Source: Comamonas sp. SCN 67-35
Lineage (GTDB): Bacteria > Pseudomonadota > Gammaproteobacteria > Burkholderiales > Burkholderiaceae_C
Direction of reading: 5' to 3'
Assembly: GCA_001725255.1 (NCBI GenBank)
Contig: MEFV01000011.1
Location: 43,508 to 107,507 of the forward strand
Length of the DNA: 64,000 bases
Part shown: piece after piece, positions 54,539-62,567 of the stretch
How positions within the stretch are numbered: the first letter of the stretch is position 1
Layout of the letters: each line of letters opens with the position of its first letter
The notes under the pieces: generated by a model
The model's database searches: none
Told to the model about the DNA's origin: nothing
The model's input: only the letters and a program-made list of their open reading frames with translations
Program-made: the position numbers and the translations under genes

Positions 54539-57250
54539 TCAATCCGCACCGGTTTCAGGCTCGGCCGCCATCGGAGCGAGGTTCAGCGCCACCAGCGTCG
54601 TGCTCGGCTCTTGCGGGTCGCATGCCGCCGAAAAGCCGAATTCCCGGCACATCTTGAGCATGGCGGTGTTGTCGCCCAGGACAGTGCCTTCGATGCGCCC
54701 GATTCGTTCGGCCCTGGCATAAGCCACGATCTGGTCCAGCAACTTCCAGCCCAGGCCGTGCCCTTGCAGATCGGAGCGCACCAGCAGCGCGTACTCCCCA
54801 TTGGCGTGGTCCGGGTCGCAACAGAGCCGGGCCACACCCGCCAGTGCGCCGTCCGCATCGATCGCGACGAACGCCATGTCGCGCTCGTAATCGAGCTGAG
54901 TCAGGCGTTTGAGCATCCTGTCGGGGAAATTGCGGCGCGGCGCGAGGAACCTGAGGCGGATGTCCCCGGGAGAGATCTTCGCCAGGAAGTCCGGATAAAG
55001 CGCGATGTCGGTCGGCTTGATCGGACGGATCGTGTAGTTCGCGCCCCCCGCGGAAAAAACCCCTTCCCAGCGCGCCGGATACGGCCGGATCGCGAGCCGT
55101 GGATTCGGGCCCTGCTGGTTCACGGCATTCGGATCGATTTCCACGCGGGCATCGAGTGCGATCACGCCCTCGGCATCTGCCAGCAGCGGATTGATGTCGA
55201 GTGCAACGACGCACGGGAAATCGACCACCAGTTGCGAGAGGCCGTTGAGCGCGGCCACGATGGCCGACCGGTTTGTCGGCGGGTGGTCGCGAAAGCCGGC
55301 GAGCAGCTTGCCGATCCGCGTGCGGTCGATGAGATCGCCCGCCAGCACGTCGTCGAGCGGCGGCAGCGCGACAGCGGTGTCGGCCATCACTTCGACCGCG
55401 ATGCCGCCGGCGCCGAACAGGATCACCGGCCCGAAAATCGCGTCTTCGCTCATGCCCGCGATCAGTTCCTGTGCGTTGCGGCGGACGATCATCGGCTGCA
55501 CGGCGTAGCCGTCGATCACCGCGTCTGGTGCCTTCTCGGCAACGCGGTGCCGGATGGTTTGCGCTGCGGCAGCCGCGGCCTCGGCGCTTTCCATCCCCAG
55601 CACCACGCCGCCGATATCGGATTTGTGCGAAATGGCTTTCGAGAGCAGCTTGACGGCGACGGCTGCCGAATTTTCCAGCAGATGCGCCGCCGCTTTCCCG
55701 ACCTCGGCGGGCGTGCGGGCAACAACGGTTTCGGGAACGGCAACGCCATACGCCGCGACCACCGCCTTGGCTTCGATCTCGGTCAGCATGCGCCGGCCTT
55801 CGGCGGCCACGTGCCTGAAGATCGTGAGCACGCTGGCACGATCGGTGCTCACAACTTCGCCGCCGCTTGCGGGAACGCGCAGCAGCGCGTTTTGCGCCCT
55901 GGACCAGTCGGCCAGGTAAGTGAGGGCGCGCGCCGCGTCGGCGGGCGTTGCGAAGCTCGCGACACCGGCCGAGGTCAGCACTGAGCGCGCCTCGCGCGCC
56001 GTCTGCTCGCCCAGCCAGCAGGCGAGTACCGGCTTGCCGGCGACCGCGCCTTTTTCGGCGAGCCCGGCGACCGCACTGGCCGCTTCGACCGACGACGCGA
56101 GTTTGGTCGGACAGTTGAAAACCATGACGACTTCGACCGCCGGGTCGTTCGCGACGATGCCCACGGCGGCCCGGTAGCGCCCCGCATCCGCGTTGCCGAC
56201 GATGTCCACGGGATTGGCGCGCGACCAGGCCGGCGGCAGCACCGCGTCCAGTCGTTCGTGGGTCGCCGGCGCCAGCGCGGCAAGCGCGTTGGCGCGCGCG
56301 CTCAGTTCATCCACCGCGAGCACTCCGGCGCCGCCGCCGTTGGTCACGATGCCGACGCGCGCGCTTTCGACCGGTGCGAAGCGTGCGGTGATTTCGGCCG
56401 CATCGAACAAATCGGCCAGTCCGTCCACGCGCAGGATGCCGGCGCGGGAAAATGCTGCGTCGACGGCGCGGTCCGAACCCGACAGCGCGCCGGTGTGCGT
56501 GTTGGCTGCCTTGGCTGCGAGTTCATGACGCCCGGCTTTCAGCGCGATCACTGGCTTGACGCGCGCCGCGGCGCGCGCCGCCGACATGAATTTGCGCGCA
56601 TTCGCCATCCCTTCGAGATAAACCAGAATGGCGTGGGTGTGGCCGTCGCCCGCCAGCAGATCAAGCCAGTCGGCGACATCGACGTCCGCCATGTCGCCGA
56701 GCGACGCCACGCAGGAGAACCCCACGTTGCGCGCAGCCGCCCAGTCGATCAACGCCCCCGCGATGGCGCCGGACTGCGACAGCAGCGCCAGGTTGCCGGG
56801 CTTGGGTGTCATGTGTGCAAAGCTCGCGTTGAGTTGGAGCAAGGGCAGCATCAGCCCCAGCGTATTGGGGCCGATGATGCGAAAGAGGTTCGGCCGCGCG
56901 GCGTCGAGCATCGCCTGGCGCAAGCCGTTGTCCGCCGTCAGGCCGGCTGTGATGACCACCGCTGCGCGGCAGCCCAGGGTGCCCAGTTCGGCAACGATGT
57001 CTGGCACGGTCCGGGGCGGCGTTGTAATGATGGCCAGATCGGGTATCCCCGGCAGCGCTTGCGCGTTGCGATGGCATGGGCGGCCGTGCAGCGTGGCGTG
57101 GCGTGGGTTCACCAGCCAGATGTCGCCCTCGAAGCCGCCGCCGATCACGTTGGCGGTGACCGCGCTGCCCACCGATCCGGGGCGTGCCGTCGCGCCGAAG
57201 ATCGCGATCGATCTCGGGCGGAATGCGTGCTCGAGATTGCGTACCGTCAC
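54539..57250 (-). CDS. ADP-forming acyl-CoA synthetase fused to GNAT acetyltransferase (Pat/AcdA-like)
   Basis: This 903-residue protein has three parts: a CoA-binding domain (~10-125; SIAIFGATARPGSVGSAVTA) and succinyl-CoA-ligase-like domain with the phospho-His motif THTGALSGSD (His252); an ATP-grasp domain (~490-710; ISHKSDIGGVVLGMESAEAA, GPVILFGAGGIAVEVMADTA); and a C-terminal GNAT domain (~735-895; VRSDLQGHGLGWKLLDQIVA). It may make ATP from acetyl-CoA by substrate-level phosphorylation, act as a protein-lysine acetyltransferase, or both. It is divergent from the PaaK-like gene, with 174 bases between starts. Confidence 0.92.
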   Translation of the reverse strand: MTVRNLEHAFRPRSIAIFGATARPGSVGSAVTANVIGGGFEGDIWLVNPRHATLHGRPCHRNAQALPGIPDLAIITTPPRTVPDIVAELGTLGCRAAVVITAGLTADNGLRQAMLDAARPNLFRIIGPNTLGLMLPLLQLNASFAHMTPKPGNLALLSQSGAIAGALIDWAAARNVGFSCVASLGDMADVDVADWLDLLAGDGHTHAILVYLEGMANARKFMSAARAAARVKPVIALKAGRHELAAKAANTHTGALSGSDRAVDAAFSRAGILRVDGLADLFDAAEITARFAPVESARVGIVTNGGGAGVLAVDELSARANALAALAPATHERLDAVLPPAWSRANPVDIVGNADAGRYRAAVGIVANDPAVEVVMVFNCPTKLASSVEAASAVAGLAEKGAVAGKPVLACWLGEQTAREARSVLTSAGVASFATPADAARALTYLADWSRAQNALLRVPASGGEVVSTDRASVLTIFRHVAAEGRRMLTEIEAKAVVAAYGVAVPETVVARTPAEVGKAAAHLLENSAAVAVKLLSKAISHKSDIGGVVLGMESAEAAAAAAQTIRHRVAEKAPDAVIDGYAVQPMIVRRNAQELIAGMSEDAIFGPVILFGAGGIAVEVMADTAVALPPLDDVLAGDLIDRTRIGKLLAGFRDHPPTNRSAIVAALNGLSQLVVDFPCVVALDINPLLADAEGVIALDARVEIDPNAVNQQGPNPRLAIRPYPARWEGVFSAGGANYTIRPIKPTDIALYPDFLAKISPGDIRLRFLAPRRNFPDRMLKRLTQLDYERDMAFVAIDADGALAGVARLCCDPDHANGEYALLVRSDLQGHGLGWKLLDQIVAYARAERIGRIEGTVLGDNTAMLKMCREFGFSAACDPQEPSTTLVALNLAPMAAEPETGAD

Positions 57251-57424
57251 GGTGTTCTCCTTCGGTCACCAGGTCTGGCGGGGTTTGCCGGGGTGTCTTG
57301 CCATCGCCCGGCCGGCGCGCGCGCCTTCCTCCCTCACATTGCGCGGGAGCTTCGCGTACCGTACGGCACTCTGCCTTGCGCTGGCGCAAGATTCGCACGT
57401 GCACCGCCGCCTGTAATCGCACGC

Positions 57425-58831
57425 ATGCCGCCCCGTATCGACCTCCCGCACAGCGCCGCCGTCGGCTTTGACGTGGCGGCGGCGCTGTGGGCTACGCCTG
57501 CGGCGCTGAAGGCGCGGCAACGCCAGCGCCTGCAAACGCTGCTGGCCAGCGCGGCGGCGCACTCCAGGGTTTACACAGGGCGATTGCGCGGCGTTGATCC
57601 GGAGAAAGCGCAGCTGACCGGGATCGAGCCGGTGGCCAAAACGCACCTCATGCGTCACTTCAACGACTGGGTCACCGATCCGCGGCTGACACTTGCCGCG
57701 TTGCGCCGCTTCACGGCCGATCCGGCGCGTATTGGCGAGCCTTTCCTCGGCGACTACATTGTCTGGACGAGCTCGGGCAGCAGTGGCGAGCCTGCTCTTT
57801 TTGTTCAGGATGCGCGCGCTCTGGCGGTTTACGACGCGCTCGAAGCACTGCGCCGCGCGCCGCTGCGCCAGCCGTGGCCTTGGTTCGCGCCCGGATGGGC
57901 TGGCGAACGCTTCGCTTTCGTCGGCGCAACGGACGGGCATTTCGCGAGCAACGTCACGCTTGAGCGGCTGCGCCGCATCGTGCCCGGTTTCGCGACGGCG
58001 CTGCGCGGGTTTTCGTTCCTGTTGCCGCCGGCCGAGCTGGCCGCGCAACTCGAACGCTTCAGGCCCACTGTGCTTGCCACTTATCCGACTTGTGCCCTGA
58101 TGCTTGCCGAAGAAGCGCTCGCCGGCCGCCTGCACATCGCGCCGAGGGAAATCTGGACGGGCGGCGAAACGCTGACGCCGGCGATGCGCCGGCGCATCGA
58201 AGCCGGTTTCGACTGCCGCGTCGGTAACAGCTACGGCGCGTCGGAATTCCTGGCGCTCGCCGCAGAGTGCCGGCATGGGCGCCTGCACGTCAACGAGGAC
58301 TGGGCCATCCTCGAATCCGTAGATCGCCACCTCGCGCCCGTGCCGGACGGCCAGTTCGGCCACACCACGCTGCTGACCAACCTGGCCAACCACGTGCAGC
58401 CGCTGATCCGCTACGACTTGGGGGACCGCATCGCACTGCACAGAGATCCGTGCCCGTGTGGCATGCCGACAGCATGGCTGGAAGTCGACGGCCGCAGCGG
58501 CGATCTGCTGACCCTGTACGACACGCAGCGACGTGCGGTGTGGCTGTCTCCGCTGGCACTCACGACCGTGCTGGAAGATGGCGCGGGCGTATTCGCGTTC
58601 CGGCTCGAACAGACGGGCGACACCGCGCTGCTGTTGAACATCGCCGATGGCGGCAAGGCCGGCCGCGCCGCGCAGGCGCGTGCCCGGACGGTGTTCAAAC
58701 GCTATCTGCAAGAACAGGGACTTGGCAATGTCGCTGTGAAAGTCGTTCGTGGCGTTCCGCCCGCGCCGGGCCCAGGCGGAAAAATGCGACGCGTCGTCGG
58801 GCTGAAGCACAGCGCATCCCGCGCGACTTGA
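57425..58831 (+). CDS. Phenylacetate-CoA-ligase-like adenylate-forming enzyme
   Basis: This 468-residue enzyme of the PaaK-like branch of the ANL superfamily activates a carboxylic acid as an adenylate, usually for CoA ligation. Motifs are the P-loop-like VWTSSGSSGEP, GGETLTPAMRRRIEAGF, the adenine-binding NSYGASEF and IRYDLGDRIALHRDPCPCG. The C-terminal lysine region ends GGKMRRVVG. The start at 57425 (MPPRIDLPHS) is far downstream of the longest open frame but is where family similarity begins. The substrate is unknown; the context favours an anaerobic-type role. Confidence 0.85.
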   Translation: MPPRIDLPHSAAVGFDVAAALWATPAALKARQRQRLQTLLASAAAHSRVYTGRLRGVDPEKAQLTGIEPVAKTHLMRHFNDWVTDPRLTLAALRRFTADPARIGEPFLGDYIVWTSSGSSGEPALFVQDARALAVYDALEALRRAPLRQPWPWFAPGWAGERFAFVGATDGHFASNVTLERLRRIVPGFATALRGFSFLLPPAELAAQLERFRPTVLATYPTCALMLAEEALAGRLHIAPREIWTGGETLTPAMRRRIEAGFDCRVGNSYGASEFLALAAECRHGRLHVNEDWAILESVDRHLAPVPDGQFGHTTLLTNLANHVQPLIRYDLGDRIALHRDPCPCGMPTAWLEVDGRSGDLLTLYDTQRRAVWLSPLALTTVLEDGAGVFAFRLEQTGDTALLLNIADGGKAGRAAQARARTVFKRYLQEQGLGNVAVKVVRGVPPAPGPGGKMRRVVGLKHSASRAT

Positions 58832-58867
58832 CATGGGCGCGGCGGTGTGGCGATGGCGTGCGGTGCG

Positions 58868-59245
58868 TTACCTGCTCGCCTCGACGGGCCTGCTCTCGAA
58901 CGCCATCTGGCACTCCGTGCAGCGCTCGGCGGCAGGTTGCACCCGCAGGCGTTCGTAGGCGATCGCATCACCACAATCGATGCAATGGCCGTAACCGCCA
59001 GTTTCCAGGCGGTAAAGCGCGGCCTGTACCTCACGCAGCTCATCGATATCGCGCTGCACTTCCATCGCGCCCACCGCGTCGTGCGCGTGGCGCTCTGCGT
59101 CGTCCTTGAAATCGCGAGTCTCCCGCTCGCCGGTGCCATTGTGAATCGCCTGTCCGCCCGCGCGCACTTCGTCTTGCAATACGCGCATGCGGTCCAGCAG
59201 CGTCTCGCGCAAGGTGGCGAGATGTCTCCGTGTCAGCAGGTTCAT
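58868..59245 (-). CDS. DksA/TraR-type zinc-finger regulator
   Basis: This 125-residue DksA-like protein has an N-terminal coiled coil (MRVLQDEVRAGGQ... VQRDIDELREVQAALYRLE) and a C4 zinc finger (CIDCGDAIAYERLRVQPAAE then RCTEC). It lacks the DxxDxA tip of classical DksA, so any RNA polymerase effect may differ. It is divergent from the host-attachment-family gene, with an FNR-like box in the 187-base gap, 65 bases upstream of its ATG. Confidence 0.9.
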   Translation of the reverse strand: MNLLTRRHLATLRETLLDRMRVLQDEVRAGGQAIHNGTGERETRDFKDDAERHAHDAVGAMEVQRDIDELREVQAALYRLETGGYGHCIDCGDAIAYERLRVQPAAERCTECQMAFESRPVEASR

Positions 59246-59303
59246 GCGTCATTCCTTTTCAAGGTGCCGGCACGCATGATCGGCGGCCCACCGCGCACAC
59301 GCG

Positions 59304-59317
59304 TTGACGCCGATCAA
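59304..59317. promoter_or_regulatory. FNR/Anr-like box (TTGAC-GCCG-ATCAA)
   Basis: This lies in the divergent gap between the DksA-like gene (centre 65 bases from its ATG at 59245) and the host-attachment gene (122 bases from 59433). It matches the palindromic consensus at 9 of 10 positions. No clear -10 hexamer was found on either side. Confidence 0.6.
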
Positions 59318-59432
59318 GATGCACGGCGCGATCACATGCACCCGCGCCGAGGTACACCGGCAGCCTTGCATTGGCAGGTGATTTGCGCCGCGTCAAGCCG
59401 CACCCTCACAGGCGCCGACACACTTCAGATCC

Positions 59433-59894
59433 ATGAAACCCGACCTGATCCTCGTCGCCAACGCCGCCAACGCCCGGCTGTATGCCCACAGTACGCGCGA
59501 GCGCGGGCTGCTGATGCTCGATACGCTGCAGGCACCCGAGAGCCGTTTGCATTCGCACGAGCTGGACACCGGGCCCATCGGTCACGAACGCAGCGACAGC
59601 CGGCCGGGAGGAGTCATGCTGGCACCACGCATGGATGCGCAGCACAAGCGCCAGCTCGCATTCGCACGCCAATTGGCGCAGCGCATCGACACCGCGCTGC
59701 AGACGCACGCGTACGGCGACGTCGTGCTGTTTGCTGCGTGTCCGTTCCTCGGCAAAGTGAAAAACGCACTCGGTGCCGACGCACGCAAGGCGCTGCGCGA
59801 CGCGGTGCCGCTGGATCTCACGCACTTCGATGGAGACGAACTGTGGCACCGAGTCAACAACGCGTTGCGCCCCGGAGTCGGCAGTGCAGGCTGA
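59433..59894 (+). CDS. Host-attachment-family protein (PF10116-like)
   Basis: This 153-residue cytoplasmic-looking protein starts MKPDLILVANAANARLYAHS and shows the family's ELDTGPIGHERSDSRPGG and a C-terminal FAACPFLGKVKNALGADARK with LDLTHFDGDELWHRV. The family name comes from an Agrobacterium attachment phenotype; the structure resembles release-factor eRF1-like domains and the true role is unknown. Frequent neighbours are Usp and DksA-type genes, as here. Confidence 0.85.
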   Translation: MKPDLILVANAANARLYAHSTRERGLLMLDTLQAPESRLHSHELDTGPIGHERSDSRPGGVMLAPRMDAQHKRQLAFARQLAQRIDTALQTHAYGDVVLFAACPFLGKVKNALGADARKALRDAVPLDLTHFDGDELWHRVNNALRPGVGSAG

Positions 59895-60127
59895 CATCCA
59901 TGCGGGCCAACATTGTCGCAATGGCGACAAGAGAAAATCGCCAGGACGGCAACCGTCAATCCAGTTCTATGCTTCGATCCGGCTCCGCCACCGGTACGGG
60001 CCAGCCGAGACGCTCTCCATAGCCAGCCGGGGCACATCGGCTGCTGTCCGCTGTTCAGGAACATGGGGAGGCCCGGAATCCGCCGTGCCAGTTTGAGTTG
60101 ACGCAGGCAGTACAGCGGCCTGCGCGC

Positions 60128-60146
60128 ACATACGATTGCCGTATGT
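60128..60146. promoter_or_regulatory. Perfect inverted repeat upstream of the two-component operon
   Basis: ACATACG-ATTGC-CGTATGT is a 7-5-7 palindrome upstream of the response-regulator gene. It may be the binding site of the regulator itself or of another transcription factor. Confidence 0.35.
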
Positions 60147-60190
60147 CGGCGCGATGACGAACCGCCTCGGCCGGGCGCTTGGGCGAGTAT

Positions 60191-60220
60191 TTGCGACACG
60201 TCAAGTCGGAATCGCATAAT
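60191..60220 (+). promoter_or_regulatory. Sigma-70-like promoter of the two-component operon
   Basis: TTGCGA (60191-60196, 4 of 6) and CATAAT (60215-60220, 5 of 6) are separated by 18 bases, predicting a start near 60227. The -35 lies inside a larger TTGCG-ACAC-GTCAA motif that is echoed at 59383-59396 (TTGCG-CCGC-GTCAA). The -10 overlaps the ATG at 60219, favouring the ATG at 60228 and a nearly leaderless transcript. Confidence 0.45.
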
Positions 60221-60227
60221 GGCGCGC

Positions 60228-60950
60228 ATGAGTGAGACCCACGTCGCAGTGGTTGACGATGAGCCCGCCATCACCCAGCTCATAGCCGACTACCTCAAAA
60301 GCCATGGATTCCGCGTCAGCCAGCTGCGCGGCGGCAATTCGTTATTTGCTCTCATGGCCACCGACCCGCCGGCGCTGGTTCTGCTTGATATAGGACTCGG
60401 TGGCGAAGACGGTCTCGCCGTCGCGCGCAAGCTGCGCGCCCATTGGCGTTGTGGGCTGGTGATTGTCACCGGCCGGGGAGACATCGTCGACCGCATCGTC
60501 GGCCTCGAAGTCGGCGCCGACGACTACGTGGCCAAGCCGTTCGACTTGCGCGAGCTGGTGGCGCGCATCAAGGCGGTCCTGCGCCGCCTGCAGCCAGACG
60601 AGGCCGACGGCCTGGCGCCGGAGACCGAGTGCGCTTGCTTCAGCTTCGCCGGCTGGTCGTTGGACGTCGGCGCGCGCCGGCTGACCGCGCCCGACACCAC
60701 CGAAGTGCTGCTGACCAGCGGCGAGTTCGAATTGTTGCGCGCGTTTGCCGAGCATCCCGGCCGCGTCCTCTCGCGCGAATTCCTCCTCGAGTGCACACGC
60801 GGCCGCGAAGCCGGCCCTTATGACCGAACGATGGACGTCCAGGTCGGGCGGCTGCGGCGGAAAATCGAAGCCGATCCGGTTCACCCGCAGATCATCAAAA
60901 CGGTGCGCAGCGCGGGCTATGTGCTGGTGCCGCCGGTGTCGGCTGACTGA
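60228..60950 (+). CDS. OmpR-type response regulator
   Basis: This response regulator (about 240 residues) has a receiver domain (acidic pair in VVDDEPAITQLIADYL, phospho-acceptor Asp in LVLLDIGLGGEDG, Lys in YVAKPFDLRELVARI) and a C-terminal winged helix (TSGEFELLRAFAEHPGRVLS, IIKTVRSAGYVLV). An ATG at 60219 would add three residues (MAR) but lies in the predicted -10 box. The kinase gene begins 8 bases after its stop, so they form an operon. Confidence 0.92.
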   Translation: MSETHVAVVDDEPAITQLIADYLKSHGFRVSQLRGGNSLFALMATDPPALVLLDIGLGGEDGLAVARKLRAHWRCGLVIVTGRGDIVDRIVGLEVGADDYVAKPFDLRELVARIKAVLRRLQPDEADGLAPETECACFSFAGWSLDVGARRLTAPDTTEVLLTSGEFELLRAFAEHPGRVLSREFLLECTRGREAGPYDRTMDVQVGRLRRKIEADPVHPQIIKTVRSAGYVLVPPVSAD

Positions 60951-60958
60951 GTCAAGCC

Positions 60959-62512
60959 ATGCTGCCGCAGCAGGAGGTCGGTTGGGTTTACCGTTCGGTG
61001 TTTTCAGCCTCTCCCGATGCGCTGCTGCTGATTGACGCGCAAGGAGCTGTCGTTCTTGCCAATCCAGCGGCGGGCGAACTCTTCGGCTACGCGATGGGCG
61101 AGCTCGAGGCCATGCACCTGGACGGCCTGGTCCCCGCCTGCCGGCACGAACGGGCCGCGCGAGTGCCGCTGGAATTGTCGGCCCGGCGCAAGGACGGCAG
61201 CCAAAGGATGGTGGAAATTGCGCTCAGCGCACTTGAGGGCTCCGACCCCCCGCTGCTCCTGGTCACGGTACGTGCCCTCGGCGAGCACCGGCACGTCAGG
61301 CAGGCGCTGAGGCGCGCACGCTACAGCGAATGCGTTGCCGACGTGGGCCTGCTCGCTGTCGACACGCGTGATCCCTACGCACTGCTGAGCCGCGTGCCTG
61401 CGGCAGCGGCGAGCGCCACTGGGGCCGATACGTCGGTTCTCTGGCAGCTCGAACCGAACCAGCTCGCGCTGCGCGTGGTCGCCGGTGTCGGCCTCGTGGA
61501 TGAAGAGGCCGAAGGTACCCTGATGGCCAACCGGCCTGATACGCCGCCCGGCTATGCACTCGCGGCAGCTCAGCCGGTCATCATCGTGGATTACCAGCAG
61601 GAGCGGCGCTTCAACGTGCCACACTGGCTGTTGCGTCAGGGACTCGTGAGCGGCATTCTGGTGCCGCTGCGCGATCGTGGGCGCATGATCGGCGTACTGG
61701 CCCTGCGTTCGCGCCAGGCACTGCACTTCGGCGACGACGAGGTCTACTTCCTGCGCTCCCTGGTCAATCTGCTTTCGAGCAGTCTGCAGCGCGCCGAAAG
61801 CGAAGAGGCGCTCGCCCATGCGCAGAAGCTGCAAGGCATCGGCCGGCTGACCGGCAACGTGGCGCACGATTTCAACAACCTGCTGACGGTCATCCAGGGC
61901 AACCTGCAGTTGCTCGCCGCGCTGCCGGCGCTGCGCAAAGGCGATGGGCAGCGACTGGTCGCGGCGGCAACGCGAGCGAGCCAGCACGGCACCGAACTCA
62001 CCAGCAGGCTGCTGGCGTTCTCGCGTCGCCAGAGCCTGCAGCCGGCACGCGTCGATGTCGACGCCACGCTGCATGCGCTGGCCGACATGCTGCACCACAC
62101 GCTGGACCCGCGTATTCACATCACCGTCGATGTGGAGCCGGCCTGCCCCCCGTGCCACGCCGACCCGAGCCAGCTCGAATCGGCCTTGTTGAACATTGCG
62201 ATCAACGCCCGCGACGCCATGCCCGATGGCGGTCTGCTGGCATTCAGCGCCGCGCCGGTCGCCGGCGACTTCGTCGCCATCACCATCGCGGACAACGGCA
62301 GCGGCATGTCGGCGCTGGAGCGAGAACGCGCCTTCGAACCATTCTTCACCACCAAGGAGAAGGGCCGCGGCACGGGCCTGGGACTGAGCACGGTGCATGG
62401 CTTCATGCAGCAATCCGGCGGCAGCGTCGATCTGGCGAGCGAGCCAGGCCGCGGGACGATCGTTACGCTTCGGGTCCCGCGCTGGCACGAACCCGGGGGC
62501 GCTGCGTCCTAG
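60959..62512 (+). CDS. Soluble PAS-GAF sensor histidine kinase
   Basis: This 517-residue kinase is without membrane segments. A PAS domain (~10-110; SPDALLLIDAQGAVVLANPA) is followed by a GAF-like domain (~125-280; LLAVDTRDPYALLSRVPAAA), a HisKA motif with His303 in VAHDFNNLLTVIQGNLQ (HDFNN type, as in NtrB/FixL-like kinases) and a HATPase (NIAINARDAMPDGG, DNGSGM, GTGLGLSTVHGFM). A cytoplasmic PAS-GAF sensor fits oxygen or redox sensing. Its TAG stop lies inside the CTAG target duplicated by the IS element, so the reading frame is unaltered. Confidence 0.9.
   Translation: MLPQQEVGWVYRSVFSASPDALLLIDAQGAVVLANPAAGELFGYAMGELEAMHLDGLVPACRHERAARVPLELSARRKDGSQRMVEIALSALEGSDPPLLLVTVRALGEHRHVRQALRRARYSECVADVGLLAVDTRDPYALLSRVPAAAASATGADTSVLWQLEPNQLALRVVAGVGLVDEEAEGTLMANRPDTPPGYALAAAQPVIIVDYQQERRFNVPHWLLRQGLVSGILVPLRDRGRMIGVLALRSRQALHFGDDEVYFLRSLVNLLSSSLQRAESEEALAHAQKLQGIGRLTGNVAHDFNNLLTVIQGNLQLLAALPALRKGDGQRLVAAATRASQHGTELTSRLLAFSRRQSLQPARVDVDATLHALADMLHHTLDPRIHITVDVEPACPPCHADPSQLESALLNIAINARDAMPDGGLLAFSAAPVAGDFVAITIADNGSGMSALERERAFEPFFTTKEKGRGTGLGLSTVHGFMQQSGGSVDLASEPGRGTIVTLRVPRWHEPGGAAS
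62509..62512. repeat. Target-site duplication CTAG (left)
   Basis: CTAG directly precedes the left terminal repeat and recurs after the right one (63903-63906). IS701-family elements typically duplicate a 4-bp YTAR target, which CTAG satisfies. Confidence 0.8.
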
Positions 62513-62525
62513 TACTACAGCCGTA
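62513..62525. repeat. IS left terminal inverted repeat
   Basis: TACTACAGCCGTA, the exact reverse complement of 63890-63902. Confidence 0.9.
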
Positions 62526-62567
62526 GATATAAAATGAAGTGGTTTCTGATACGACCACAGAGGCTGG

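Larger units (their letters stand above)
59895..60227. other. 333-base intergenic region with two hairpins
   Basis: It contains TTGTCGC-AATG-GCGACAA (59913-59930) shortly after the host-attachment gene and ACATACG-ATTGC-CGTATGT (60128-60146) about 80 bases before the response-regulator gene. The first may terminate or protect the transcript, though no T-run follows. The second is a perfect inverted repeat in a regulator position. No gene is seen. Confidence 0.5.
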
